A stretch of 64,000 nt of DNA from JAMWZF01 sp041628615 (GCA_041628615.1 JBFKOW010000001.1:24205-88204), one strand, 5' to 3'. Counted from the stretch's first letter, positions 51,694 through 60,848 are shown. A program made the numbers and translations. The notes: generated from the sequence alone by a model not told the origin.

Positions 51694-52947
51694 ATGACGA
51701 GAACCACATTGAGACTGGCCCTGATGACCACCGCGCTGGTGGCAACCGGCGCGCAGGCGCAGGACGTGACCCTGACCATCGAGAGCTGGCGCAACGACGA
51801 CCTGACCCTGTGGCAGGACCAGATCATCCCCGCCTTCGAGGCCGAGCATCCGGGGATCAAGGTGCAGTTCACCCCGAGCGCCCCGGCGGAATACAACGCG
51901 GTGCTGAACTCCAAGCTCGACGCCGGGTCGGCCGGCGACCTGATCACCTGCCGCCCCTTCGACGCCTCGCTGGCGCTCTACGAGGCCGGCCACCTGACCG
52001 ACCTCAGCGACCTCGACGCGATGTCGAACTTCTCGGACGTCGCCAAGTCGGCCTGGCAGACCGATGACGGGTCGGTCACCTTCTGCGTGCCGATGGCCAG
52101 CGTGATCCACGGCTTCATCTACAACAAGGACGCCTTCGCGGAACTGGGCCTCGAGGTTCCGACGACCGAGGACGAGTTCTTCGCCGTTCTCGACGCGATC
52201 AAGGAGGACGGCACCTACATCCCGATGGCGATGGGCACCAACGACCAGTGGGAAGCCGCGACCATGGGCTACAACAACATCGGCCCGAACTACTGGAAGG
52301 GCGAGGAAGGCCGGCAGGCGCTGATCGCGGGCGAGCAGAAGCTCACCGACGAGGCCTGGACCGCGCCCTACGCGACGCTGGCCCGCTGGGGCGCCTATCT
52401 CGGCGACGGCTACGAGGCGCAGACCTATCCCGACAGCCAGAACATCTTCACCCTCGGCCGGGCGGCGATCTATCCCGCCGGGTCATGGGAGGTGTCGGGC
52501 TTCAACGCGCAGGCCGATTTCGAGATGGGGGCGTTCAAGCCGCCGGTGCGGAACGCCGGCGACACCTGCTACATCTCGGACCACACCGACATCGGCATCG
52601 GGATGAACGCGGCCACCGCCAACCCCGAGGCGGCGCGCACCTTCCTGGCCTGGGTGGCCAGCCCGGAATTCGCCGAGATCTTCGCGAACGCGCTGCCGGG
52701 CTTCTTCCCGCTCTCCTCGGCCCCGGTCGAGATCGCCGATCCGCTGGCCGCCGAGTTCGTGAGCTGGCGCGGCGAGTGCGAGTCCACGATCCGCTCGACC
52801 TACCAGATCCTGTCGCGCGGCACCCCGAACCTCGAGAACGAGACCTGGGGCGCCTCGGTCGCCGCGATCAAGGGCGCCAAGTCGCCCGAGGAGCTTGGCG
52901 CCGAGCTGCAGGCCGGCCTCGCAAGCTGGTACGCGCCGCAGCAGTAA
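51694..52947 (+). CDS. ABC transporter sugar-binding protein
   Basis: 417 residues. The signal peptide is LRLALMTTALVATGAQAQ, and the mature part is a type I extracellular solute-binding protein (family 1), with VTLTIESWRNDDLTLWQDQI, IIPAFEAEHPGIKVQFTPSA, MASVIHGFIYNKDAFAELGL and GRAAIYPAGSWEVSGFNAQA. It is soluble in the periplasm and binds the transported sugar. RBS GGGAGGAAAACC. A very stable hairpin directly follows. Confidence 0.93.
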   Translation: MTRTTLRLALMTTALVATGAQAQDVTLTIESWRNDDLTLWQDQIIPAFEAEHPGIKVQFTPSAPAEYNAVLNSKLDAGSAGDLITCRPFDASLALYEAGHLTDLSDLDAMSNFSDVAKSAWQTDDGSVTFCVPMASVIHGFIYNKDAFAELGLEVPTTEDEFFAVLDAIKEDGTYIPMAMGTNDQWEAATMGYNNIGPNYWKGEEGRQALIAGEQKLTDEAWTAPYATLARWGAYLGDGYEAQTYPDSQNIFTLGRAAIYPAGSWEVSGFNAQADFEMGAFKPPVRNAGDTCYISDHTDIGIGMNAATANPEAARTFLAWVASPEFAEIFANALPGFFPLSSAPVEIADPLAAEFVSWRGECESTIRSTYQILSRGTPNLENETWGASVAAIKGAKSPEELGAELQAGLASWYAPQQ

Positions 52948-52967
52948 TCCTCCCGCTGCTGCATCCT

Positions 52968-52993
52968 GCCCGGGCGGCGATCCCCGCCCGGGC
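52968..52993 (+). other. Ten-base-pair perfect hairpin behind the binding-protein gene
   Basis: GCCCGGGCGG/CCGCCCGGGC with a 6-nt loop (CGATCC) starts 20 nt behind the stop codon and ends 20 nt before the first permease gene. No T run follows. Such stem-loops behind malE-type genes protect the message and raise binding protein over permease. Confidence 0.65.
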
Positions 52994-53013
52994 CCCCTGA
53001 CCCGGAGGCTCCC

Positions 53014-53928
53014 ATGAACCGCCCTCGCATCCGCTGGCACATCCTCGTGTTCCTGGCGCCGGCCGTCACGGTCTACACCGCCGTGATGATCTTCCCGCTG
53101 TTCAACACCCTGCGGCTCGCGCTCTATTCGCGGATCGACCAGGAGCGGGTCTTCGTGGGCCTTGCCAACTTCCGCACCCTGTTCTTCGACCCGATCTGGT
53201 CCGAGCAGTTCTGGAACGCGCTGGGCAACAACTTCTGGTTCTTCCTGATCCACATGCTGGTGCAGAACCCGATCGGCATCGCGCTGGCGGCGATCCTGAG
53301 CCACCCGCGGCTGCGCTTCGCCGCGCTCTACCGGTCGGCGATCTTCATCCCGACGATCCTGTCCTTCGTCATCGTCGGCTTCGCCTGGAAGCTGATCCTC
53401 TCGCCGATCTGGGGCATCGCGCCGTCGATGCTCGACGCGGTCGGGCTCAAGTCGCTCTACGCACCGTGGCTGGGCAAGGAGGAATACGCGCTGACCACCC
53501 TTGCCCTGGTCTCGGTCTGGCAGTTCGTGGGCATCCCGATGATGCTGATCTACGCCGCGCTGCTGTCGATCCCCGAGGAGATCCTGGAGGCCGGCGAGGT
53601 GGACGGGATCACCGGCATGGCCGCGTTCTGGAAGATCAAGCTGCCGCTGATCCTGCCCTCGATCGGGATCATCTCGATCCTGACCTTCGTGGGCAACTTC
53701 AACGCCTTCGACCTGATCTACGCGGCGCAGGGGGCACTGGCGGGACCGGACTTCTCGACCGACATCCTCGGCACCTTCATGTACCGGACGTTCTTCGGCT
53801 TCCAGCTCCAGCTCGGCGACCCGCACATGGGATCGGCCATCGCCGGGGCGATGTTCGCGATCATCCTGCTGGGCGTCTGCATCTACCTCTTCGGCATCCA
53901 GACCCGGATGCGCCGCTACCAGCTGTGA
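53014..53928 (+). CDS. Sugar ABC transporter permease (MalF type)
   Basis: 304 residues with about six membrane segments. N-terminus HILVFLAPAVTVYTAVMIFP is typical of MalF/UgpA permeases. The EAA loop with the conserved Gly is EEILEAGEVDGITGMAAFWK. It contacts the ATPase and forms the channel with the next permease. Inner membrane. Its stop is 10 bp before the next gene. Confidence 0.93.
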   Translation: MNRPRIRWHILVFLAPAVTVYTAVMIFPLFNTLRLALYSRIDQERVFVGLANFRTLFFDPIWSEQFWNALGNNFWFFLIHMLVQNPIGIALAAILSHPRLRFAALYRSAIFIPTILSFVIVGFAWKLILSPIWGIAPSMLDAVGLKSLYAPWLGKEEYALTTLALVSVWQFVGIPMMLIYAALLSIPEEILEAGEVDGITGMAAFWKIKLPLILPSIGIISILTFVGNFNAFDLIYAAQGALAGPDFSTDILGTFMYRTFFGFQLQLGDPHMGSAIAGAMFAIILLGVCIYLFGIQTRMRRYQL

Positions 53929-53938
53929 GGGCCGCGCG

Positions 53939-54778
53939 ATGAACAAGGCACGTTCGAACCCGTTCAACACCGCCGCGATGCACGGCGCGCTGATCCTCTA
54001 CACGCTGATCGCGCTGTTCCCGGTCTTCATCATCCTGATCAACAGCTTCAAGGAGCGCCGGGCGATCTTCCGCGAGCCGCTGGCGCTGCCCGATGCCGAG
54101 AGCTTCTCGATGATCGGCTACCAGACGGTGATGAAGCAGGGGGACTTCTTCCTCTACTTCCAGAACTCGATGATCGTCACAGTGGGGTCGCTGTTCTTCA
54201 TCCTGCTGTTCGGCGCGATGGCGGCCTACGCGCTGTCGGAATACCGGTTCCGGGGCAACCTGCTGATGGGGCTCTACCTCGCGCTGGGGATCATGATCCC
54301 GATCCGCATCGGCACCGTGGCGATCCTCGAGATGATGGTGGCGACCGGTCTGGTGAACACCCTTTGGGCGCTGATCCTCGTCTACACCGCGCAGGGCCTG
54401 CCGCTGGCGGTGTTCATCCTGTCCGAGTTCATGCGGCAGGTGTCGGACGACCTGAAGAACGCGGGCCGGATCGACGGGCTGTCGGAATACACCATCTTCT
54501 TCCGCCTCGTGGTGCCGCTGGTGCGGCCGGCGATGGCCACCGTGGCGGTGTTCAACATGATCCCGATCTGGAACGACCTGTGGTTCCCGCTGATCCTCGC
54601 CCCCGCCGAAGCGACCAAGACCCTCACCCTCGGCAGCCAGGTCTTCATCGGCCAGTTCGTGACCGACTGGAACGCGGTGCTGTCGGCGCTGTCGATGGCG
54701 ATCCTGCCGGTGCTGATCCTCTACGTCATCTTCTCGCGGCAACTGATCCGCGGGATCACTTCGGGAGCCGTGAAATGA
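53939..54778 (+). CDS. Sugar ABC transporter permease (MalG type)
   Basis: 279 residues with about six membrane segments. ALILYTLIALFPVFIILINS and PLAVFILSEFMRQVSDDLKN are MalG-type. The EAA loop is LKNAGRIDGLSEYTIFFRLV. Overlaps the next gene by ATGA. Confidence 0.93.
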   Translation: MNKARSNPFNTAAMHGALILYTLIALFPVFIILINSFKERRAIFREPLALPDAESFSMIGYQTVMKQGDFFLYFQNSMIVTVGSLFFILLFGAMAAYALSEYRFRGNLLMGLYLALGIMIPIRIGTVAILEMMVATGLVNTLWALILVYTAQGLPLAVFILSEFMRQVSDDLKNAGRIDGLSEYTIFFRLVVPLVRPAMATVAVFNMIPIWNDLWFPLILAPAEATKTLTLGSQVFIGQFVTDWNAVLSALSMAILPVLILYVIFSRQLIRGITSGAVK

Positions 54779-55806
54779 CCCGCGTCCTGATCGCCGGCCT
54801 CGGCAACATGGGGCGCAGCCACGCGCTCGCCCATCACGCCCACCCGGAGGCCGAGATCGTCGGACTTGTGAACCGCTCGCCCGTCGACCTGCCCGCGGAT
54901 CTGCGCGGCTACCCGCTGTTCAAGACCTTCGAGGAGGGCATGGCGGCCCGGCCCGACCTGGTGGTGATCGCCACCTATTCGGACAGCCATGCCGATTATG
55001 CCTGCGCGGCGATGGAGGCCGGGGCCGATGTCTTCGTCGAGAAGCCGCTGGCCACCACCGTCGCCGATGCCCGGCGGGTGGTCGAGACAGCGACGCGGCT
55101 CAACCGCAAGCTCGTGGTCGGCTACATCCTGCGCCATCACCCCTCGTGGCAGCGGCTGATCGCCGAGGCCCGCGCGCTGGGCGGCCCCTACGTGTTCCGG
55201 CTGAACCTGAACCAGCAGTCCTCGGGCGCCGAATGGGAGACCCACAAGGCGCTGATGCAGACCACCTCGCCGATCGTCGACTGCGGCGTCCACTACGTCG
55301 ACGTGATGTGCCAGATCACCGACGCGCCGCCGGTCCGGGTGCATGGCATGGGCCTGCGGCTGTCCGACGAGATCCCGGCGGAGATGTACAATTACGGCCA
55401 GTTCCAGGTGATCTTCGCCGACGGCTCGGTGGGCTGGTACGAGGCCGGCTGGGGGCCGATGATGTCGGAGACCGCGTTCTTCGTGAAGGACATCGTCAGC
55501 CCCAACGGCGCGGTGTCGATCACCGAGGGCAACAAGGGCGCCTCGGCCGACATCGACGGCCACACCAGGGTCGGCGGCATCCTCGTGCACACCCCGACGG
55601 GCGACCGCCGGATCGAGATGCCCGACGAGCCCGGCCACCAGGCGCTGTGCGACGCCGAACAGGCGTTCATGCTGCGCGCCATCGCCGAGGACATCGACCT
55701 GACCCGCCACATGAGCGACGCGGTGCAGTCGCTCGCCATCTGCCTTGCCGCCGACCAGAGCATCCGCTCCGGCGCGCCCGTCACGCTGGAGGACACCCCG
55801 ACATGA
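54775..55806 (+). CDS. Gfo/Idh/MocA family oxidoreductase
   Basis: 343 residues. Dinucleotide-binding N-terminus VLIAGLGNMGRSHALAHHAH. The family EKP motif is in DVFVEKPLATTVADARRVVE with the catalytic Lys, and the C-terminal domain contains PIVDCGVHYVDVMCQITDAP, with the His usual for catalysis. NAD(P)-dependent sugar oxidation or reduction is expected. The substrate is unknown, but its position between permease and ATPase ties it to the transported sugar. Confidence 0.9.
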   Translation: MTRVLIAGLGNMGRSHALAHHAHPEAEIVGLVNRSPVDLPADLRGYPLFKTFEEGMAARPDLVVIATYSDSHADYACAAMEAGADVFVEKPLATTVADARRVVETATRLNRKLVVGYILRHHPSWQRLIAEARALGGPYVFRLNLNQQSSGAEWETHKALMQTTSPIVDCGVHYVDVMCQITDAPPVRVHGMGLRLSDEIPAEMYNYGQFQVIFADGSVGWYEAGWGPMMSETAFFVKDIVSPNGAVSITEGNKGASADIDGHTRVGGILVHTPTGDRRIEMPDEPGHQALCDAEQAFMLRAIAEDIDLTRHMSDAVQSLAICLAADQSIRSGAPVTLEDTPT

Positions 55807-56798
55807 CCGCCCTGACCCTGACGAACGTGAACAAGTCCTTCGGTGAGGTGCACGTCCTCAAGGACATCAGCCTTGAGGTGGAGGAAGGCGAATTCGTCGT
55901 CTTCGTCGGCCCCTCGGGCTGCGGCAAGTCCACCCTGCTGCGGGTGATCGCCGGGCTGGAGGACGCCACCTCGGGCGAGATCCGGATTGGCGGCGACGTG
56001 GTGAACCGGACGCCGCCGTCGAAGCGCGGCATCGCGATGGTGTTCCAGAGCTACGCGCTCTACCCGCACCTCAATGTGCGCGGCAACATGAGCCTCGCGC
56101 TGAAGCAGGAGGGCCAGTCGAAGGCGGTGATCGAGGAGCGCATCGCCAAGGCCTGCCGGATGCTCGACCTCGCCCCCTACCTCGACCGCTACCCGTCGGA
56201 ACTGTCCGGCGGCCAGCGCCAGCGGGTGGCGATCGGCCGGGCCATCGTCCGCGAACCGAAGCTGTTCCTGTTCGACGAGCCGCTGTCGAACCTCGACGCG
56301 GCGCTGCGGATGAACACCCGGATCGAGATCGCCAACCTGCACAAGCAGCTGGGCGGGTCGATGATCTACGTCACCCACGACCAGACCGAGGCGATGACGC
56401 TGGCCGACAAGATCGTGGTGCTGCGCGACGGCCGGGTCGAGCAGGTCGGCAGCCCGATGGAGCTTTACAACAATCCCGCCAACCAGTTCGTCGCCGGGTT
56501 CCTCGGCTCGCCGTCGATGAACTTCTTCCCGGCCGGGCTGGTCGCGGCGGACGGCGGGCGGGTGATGGGGGTCCGGCCGGAGGACCTGTTCATCGCCGAG
56601 GACGGCCCGCTGGCGGCGCGGGTCAGCCATGTCGAGCACCTCGGCGGCGATACCAACGTCATCGCCCAGGTGCAGGATCACCAGATCACCGCCCGGCTGT
56701 TCGGGCAGCACGACATCTCGGCGGGCGATGCGCTGCGCTTCGGCTTCGAGCCGGGCAAGGCCTACCATTTCGACGCCGAGGGGGCGCGGGTGGCCTGA
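55803..56798 (+). CDS. Sugar ABC transporter ATP-binding protein (MalK/UgpC type)
   Basis: 331 residues. Walker A GPSGCGKST (36-44), signature LSGGQRQRVAIGRAIVREPK, Walker B LFLFDEPLSNLDAALR, and H-loop YVTHDQTEA. The C-terminal TOBE/MalK-type regulatory domain begins near FLGSPSMNFFPAG. It energises the transporter and may be controlled by EIIA-type partners in relatives. Overlaps the previous gene by ATGA. Confidence 0.95.
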   Translation: MTALTLTNVNKSFGEVHVLKDISLEVEEGEFVVFVGPSGCGKSTLLRVIAGLEDATSGEIRIGGDVVNRTPPSKRGIAMVFQSYALYPHLNVRGNMSLALKQEGQSKAVIEERIAKACRMLDLAPYLDRYPSELSGGQRQRVAIGRAIVREPKLFLFDEPLSNLDAALRMNTRIEIANLHKQLGGSMIYVTHDQTEAMTLADKIVVLRDGRVEQVGSPMELYNNPANQFVAGFLGSPSMNFFPAGLVAADGGRVMGVRPEDLFIAEDGPLAARVSHVEHLGGDTNVIAQVQDHQITARLFGQHDISAGDALRFGFEPGKAYHFDAEGARVA

Positions 56799-56850
56799 CG
56801 GATCAGCGGCGGCCGGGCGCGGCGCGGGGTGTCCGGATCAGGGAAGGGAA

Positions 56851-56928
56851 GTGGCGCGCTGGGGAGGATTCGAACCCCCGACCCCTTGATTCGTAGTCAA
56901 GTACTCTATCCAACTGAGCTACCAGCGC
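56851..56928 (-). tRNA. tRNA-Arg (anticodon ACG)
   Basis: The cloverleaf is complete: acceptor GCGCTGG/CCAGCGC with discriminator G and encoded CCA, D arm GCTC/GAGT, anticodon stem CTTGA/TCAAG with loop CTACGAA (anticodon ACG, read as ICG), T arm GGGGG/CCTCC with TTCGAAT. The variable loop has 6 nt (GGGTTC), one more than common, total 78 nt including CCA. Confidence 0.95.
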
Positions 56929-56980
56929 GCGGGGTGAGCGCGATGTAGCGGCGGCGGCCCCGCGATGCAAGGCCCAATCC

Positions 56981-58381
56981 CTATTCCGCCGCCTCGGGCA
57001 GGACCGCGTCGGCCTTGGGCAGGCAGATGGCGAACTCGGTGCCCGTCTCGCCGGTCCGCCGCAGTTCCAGCCGGCCGCCATGCCCCCGGATCAGCTCGGC
57101 CGCGATGGCCAGCCCGAGCCCCGATCCGCCCTTCCGCGCGCCGCCCTGGAACGGCTGGAACAGGTGCTCCTGGGCCTTTTTCGGCAGACCCGGCCCGGTA
57201 TCGGTGACGGTGATCCACCAGGCCTCGTCGTCCTCGCTGGCCGAGATCGAGATCTCGCCCGGCTTGCCGGTGGCGACGATCGCCTGGCGGGCGTTGCGCA
57301 CGAGGTTGGCGAGCACCCGGTAGAGCTGTTCGCCATCGGCCCGCACGCTGAGCGTCGCCGGCACGTCCTCGGAGAACGACAGGTCGTGGTCGCCGGCGGC
57401 CAGCCGCTCGCCGTCGAGCACGTCGGACACGATCCCGGCGAGCCCGACGCGGGCCAGCCGCGGCGGCGGTTCGTCCACCCGGCCGAAGGCCAGCGTCGTC
57501 TCGCACAGGTTGATCGCCCGGGTCAGCGAGTTCACCAGCTTGGGCGCCAGCCGCCGCACGGTCGGGTCCTCGGACCCCTCGATCCGGTCGGTGAACAGCT
57601 GCGCCGAGGTGAGGATGTTGCGCAGGTCGTGGCTGATCTTGGACACCGCGCCGCCAAGCTGGGCCAGCCGTTCCTTCTGCCGCAGCGCGCCGGTCAGTTC
57701 GGTCTGCAGCGCCGCCAGCGCCTCCTCGGCCTCGCGCAGCTCGCGCACCCCCGCGCCCGGCTGGATGATCCGGCGGGCGTCCTCGGGGGCGGCGGCATAA
57801 AGCGACATCGCCCCGACCACCCGCTTGATCGGCTTCACGATCAGCCCGCGCACCGACAGGAACAGGAGCCCCGCCGTGACCACCGAGATGAAGGCCGACA
57901 GGGCGAGGATGCGCAGACCGTATTCGATCATCTCGGACCGCAGCGGCCCGCTCTCCATCGTCACCTCGATCAGCAGGCCGGCGTCGCGGGACGGCTCTCC
58001 GATCACCCGGATCACCTCGTTGCCCGGCGCGAGCAGCCGCACCATCGCGTCGCGGATCAGCGTCCAGGCCCCCGGATCGCGCAGGTCGAAGGTCCGGGCG
58101 ATCGGCTGCGGGATCGGCGAGGACAGCACCAGCTGCCGCACCTCGTCCCGCCGCAGGACGACGTTGAACACCTGCGCGTTGGCCAGAAGCTCGTCCTCGA
58201 GTTCCATGTCGATCATGTCGTCGGCCAGCAGCGCAAGCGAGGCGATCTGCGCCCGTTCCAGCCGCAACCGGAGGTAATCCTCGCGGAACCGCGCCACCGA
58301 GGGTACGAAGATCAGCACCTCGGCGATCATCACGAAGACCGTGGTCAGGATCAGGAACCGACCGGACAGCGTGTTCAGCAT
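56981..58381 (-). CDS. Sensor histidine kinase (orphan)
   Basis: 466 residues. Two membrane segments (residues 10-28 and 157-180) border a periplasmic domain of about 125 residues. A HAMP-like linker follows. The phosphoacceptor is His251 in SKISHDLRNILTSA, then the ATPase with N box NLVRNARQAIVATG, G1 DTGPGLP and G2 GGSGLGLAIA. The DHp helix is of the HDLRN type. No response regulator is adjacent. Confidence 0.92.
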   Translation of the reverse strand: MLNTLSGRFLILTTVFVMIAEVLIFVPSVARFREDYLRLRLERAQIASLALLADDMIDMELEDELLANAQVFNVVLRRDEVRQLVLSSPIPQPIARTFDLRDPGAWTLIRDAMVRLLAPGNEVIRVIGEPSRDAGLLIEVTMESGPLRSEMIEYGLRILALSAFISVVTAGLLFLSVRGLIVKPIKRVVGAMSLYAAAPEDARRIIQPGAGVRELREAEEALAALQTELTGALRQKERLAQLGGAVSKISHDLRNILTSAQLFTDRIEGSEDPTVRRLAPKLVNSLTRAINLCETTLAFGRVDEPPPRLARVGLAGIVSDVLDGERLAAGDHDLSFSEDVPATLSVRADGEQLYRVLANLVRNARQAIVATGKPGEISISASEDDEAWWITVTDTGPGLPKKAQEHLFQPFQGGARKGGSGLGLAIAAELIRGHGGRLELRRTGETGTEFAICLPKADAVLPEAAE

Positions 58382-58508
58382 CGCCCGGCCCTCCGCCGCG
58401 CGGACCGACGCCGGCGCCTCCCCGCCCGCATCTGCGGGCCGGGCGCGGTCCGGGGCCGTTCTCCCCGGGCGGCCATCGACCAGCGTTCCGGCATCGTCGT
58501 CGCGTCCT

Positions 58509-59894
58509 TCAGGGCAGCCAGCGCTGCACCAGTCCTACCACTCGCTTAACCGTCGGGTTGTCGAACAGTTTCGGGCTAAAATAGGCGCTCGCGGCGCGTT
58601 TGTTAATCTCGCCCACCGTCGGGTAGGGCAGCACGGTGTTCGAGACCGCCGTCATCTTCAGCCCGTTGGCGATGGCCATGGCCCAGATGCCGATCAGGTC
58701 GCCGGCCCCGGGCCCGACGATCGAGGCCCCCACCGGCTTGCCGCGCACCACCATGACCTTGACGAGGCCGGTGGTCCGGCGCTCGGCGATGGCCCGGTCG
58801 TTGCCGCCGAACTCGGCCCGCGCCACGGTCAGGCCGGCGCCGTGGCGGCTGCGGGCCTGCGCCTCAGTCAGCCCGACCTGCGCCATCTCGGGGTCGGTGT
58901 AGGTCGCCCAGGGGATGTGGTCGGTGCGCGCCTTCGCGGGCAGGCCCAGCACGGCCTGCCGCACCACCACCCCGGCATGGTAGCCGGCGAGGTGGGTGAA
59001 CTGCAGCCCGCCGGCGGCGTCGCCCACGGCGTAGACCCGCCGGTTGGTGGTCGACCGCAGCGACGGCGTGACCTTCACGCCCTTCGGCGTCCAGGCCACG
59101 TTGCCGGCGTCGAGGCCGAGCTCGGCGACGTTGACCTTGCGCCCGACCGCCATCAGCAGGTGCGAGCCGGTGAAGCTGCCATTCGGCGTGTGCACCTCGA
59201 TGCCGCCGCCGGTCTTGCCGATCCGCTCGGCCTTGGCGCCCTCGACGATCTCGACCCCTTCGGCGCGCAGCCGGTCGAGCACGATCGCCGCCAGTTCCGG
59301 GTCGTCCTTGCCGAGCGCCGTCTCGCCCTCGATCACCGTGACCTTCGCGCCGAGCCGGACATGGGCCTGCGCCATCTCCATCCCGATCGGGCCGCCGCCG
59401 ATGATCAGCAGGTGGTCGGGTCTCTCGCGCAGGCCGAAGATGGTCTCGTTGGTGTGGACCTCGACATCGCCGATGCCGGGGATCGGCGGCACCAGCGGCC
59501 CGGACCCGGTGGCGATGACGAAGCGCCGGGCCTCGATCACGGTGTCGCCGGCCTGCACCTCGGTCGGGCTGATGAACCGGCCGAAGGCGCGGATCACGTG
59601 GACGCCCAGTCCCTCGAAACGCTCCTGGCTGTCGTGGGGTTCGATGGCGGCGATGACGCTGTCGACATGGTCCTTGGCGGCGGCGTAGTCGACCGGCTGC
59701 CCGGTGGCATGGCTGCGCTTGCCCTCGGCCAGCAGGGCCTTGGACGGGACGCAGCCGTAGTTGAGACAGTCGCCGCCCATCCTGTGGCCTTCGAGCAGGA
59801 CCACCCGGGCCCCCATCTGGGCCGCCCCGGCGGCGACCGACAGTCCGCCGGAACCGGCGCCTAGGATGCAGATATCGGTATTGATACGGCTCAT
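58509..59894 (-). CDS. FAD-dependent pyridine nucleotide-disulfide oxidoreductase
   Basis: 461 residues. FAD loop CILGAGSGGLSVAAGAAQMG, redox cysteines Cys43 and Cys48 in GGDCLNYGCVPSKALL, NAD loop HLLIIGGGPIGMEMAQAHVR, and FAD phosphate-side YAVGDAAGGLQFTHLAGYH. It is of the mercuric-reductase/dihydrolipoamide-dehydrogenase type, but lacks an N-terminal metal-binding HMA domain and the C-terminal cysteine pair of MerA. Substrate unknown. It lies 4 bp behind the TVP38 gene. Confidence 0.9.
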   Translation of the reverse strand: MSRINTDICILGAGSGGLSVAAGAAQMGARVVLLEGHRMGGDCLNYGCVPSKALLAEGKRSHATGQPVDYAAAKDHVDSVIAAIEPHDSQERFEGLGVHVIRAFGRFISPTEVQAGDTVIEARRFVIATGSGPLVPPIPGIGDVEVHTNETIFGLRERPDHLLIIGGGPIGMEMAQAHVRLGAKVTVIEGETALGKDDPELAAIVLDRLRAEGVEIVEGAKAERIGKTGGGIEVHTPNGSFTGSHLLMAVGRKVNVAELGLDAGNVAWTPKGVKVTPSLRSTTNRRVYAVGDAAGGLQFTHLAGYHAGVVVRQAVLGLPAKARTDHIPWATYTDPEMAQVGLTEAQARSRHGAGLTVARAEFGGNDRAIAERRTTGLVKVMVVRGKPVGASIVGPGAGDLIGIWAMAIANGLKMTAVSNTVLPYPTVGEINKRAASAYFSPKLFDNPTVKRVVGLVQRWLP

Positions 59895-59898
59895 GGGA

Positions 59899-60654
59899 TC
59901 ACAGGCCTTTTTTGCCGCGCAGCGCCTTGAGAACGATCGGCAGCGCCGCGAGCGCGCAGAGCCCGAGCAGCGGCAGCAGGATGTGGGGCTCGAAGATCAC
60001 TCCGAGGTCCGGCGTCTCGCCGCTGGCGAAGACCTCGCCCAGCCCGGCCCCGACCGAGGTGTAGACCACCGCGCCGGGGATGATCCCGAGGAAGGTCGAG
60101 ATCGCGAAGCGGTGCAGCGGCACCCCGAGCACCGACGGAATCAGGTTGGCGAGGAAGAACGGCACCGCCGGCACCAGCCGGATCAGGAACAGCATCGACC
60201 ACTGGTTGTCGTCGATCCCGTGCTTGATCTTCTTCACCATGCCCTCGGCGCCTTCCAGCCGGCGGCCAAGCTGTTCGCCGAAGCCCCAGCGCGCGGCGAG
60301 GAAGATCGCGATGGCCCCGAGGGTGGCACCGGTGATGTTGAACAGCGCGCCGGGGAAGGTCGCGAAGAGGAACCCGCCGGTGAGCGTCATCACCGTCGCG
60401 CCGGGCAGCGAGAAGGCGACGATGGCGGCGTAGGTCGCGACGAAGACCAGCACCGTGCCGAGGTAGTTGGCGTCGCGGAACCCGATCAGCGCCTCGCGGT
60501 TCTCGGCCAGCGCCTCGAAGCCGAGATGGTCGCGCAGGAAGACGAAGCCCAGCACCGCCGCCGCCGCGATGGCGAGGATCGGCAGGCGGCGCAGGATCGG
60601 GTGCGGGGGCCTTTCCTGCCGGGCGGGTCTGTCGGTGTCTGGCATCACGGTCAT
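59899..60654 (-). CDS. TVP38/TMEM64 family membrane protein
   Basis: 251 residues with about six membrane segments. VFVATYAAIVAFSLPGATVM and GGFLFATFPGALFNITGATL are characteristic of the VTT (DedA-like) family, and FLIRLVPAVPFFLANLIPSV contains the family's RxxPxxP-like turn. The start at 60654 has GGAAGAGG in front. Often next to or fused with a disulfide oxidoreductase, as here. Confidence 0.88.
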   Translation of the reverse strand: MTVMPDTDRPARQERPPHPILRRLPILAIAAAAVLGFVFLRDHLGFEALAENREALIGFRDANYLGTVLVFVATYAAIVAFSLPGATVMTLTGGFLFATFPGALFNITGATLGAIAIFLAARWGFGEQLGRRLEGAEGMVKKIKHGIDDNQWSMLFLIRLVPAVPFFLANLIPSVLGVPLHRFAISTFLGIIPGAVVYTSVGAGLGEVFASGETPDLGVIFEPHILLPLLGLCALAALPIVLKALRGKKGL

Positions 60655-60848
60655 CGGCCTCTTCCCTGCGGTATCACGCTGTGCTGGACCCATAGATGGC
60701 GGATGGCGATGCCCGGCGTTACCCCGATCACGCGCCGTTGATGGCTGGATCGCGGTTGTTTCAGCCTGGGCGGGGGCGGCCCCGGGGACTGTAACACTTG
60801 ACCGCGCCGCGCCGCCGGATTTTGTTGCAGAATCCGCGCCGGGCCGCG

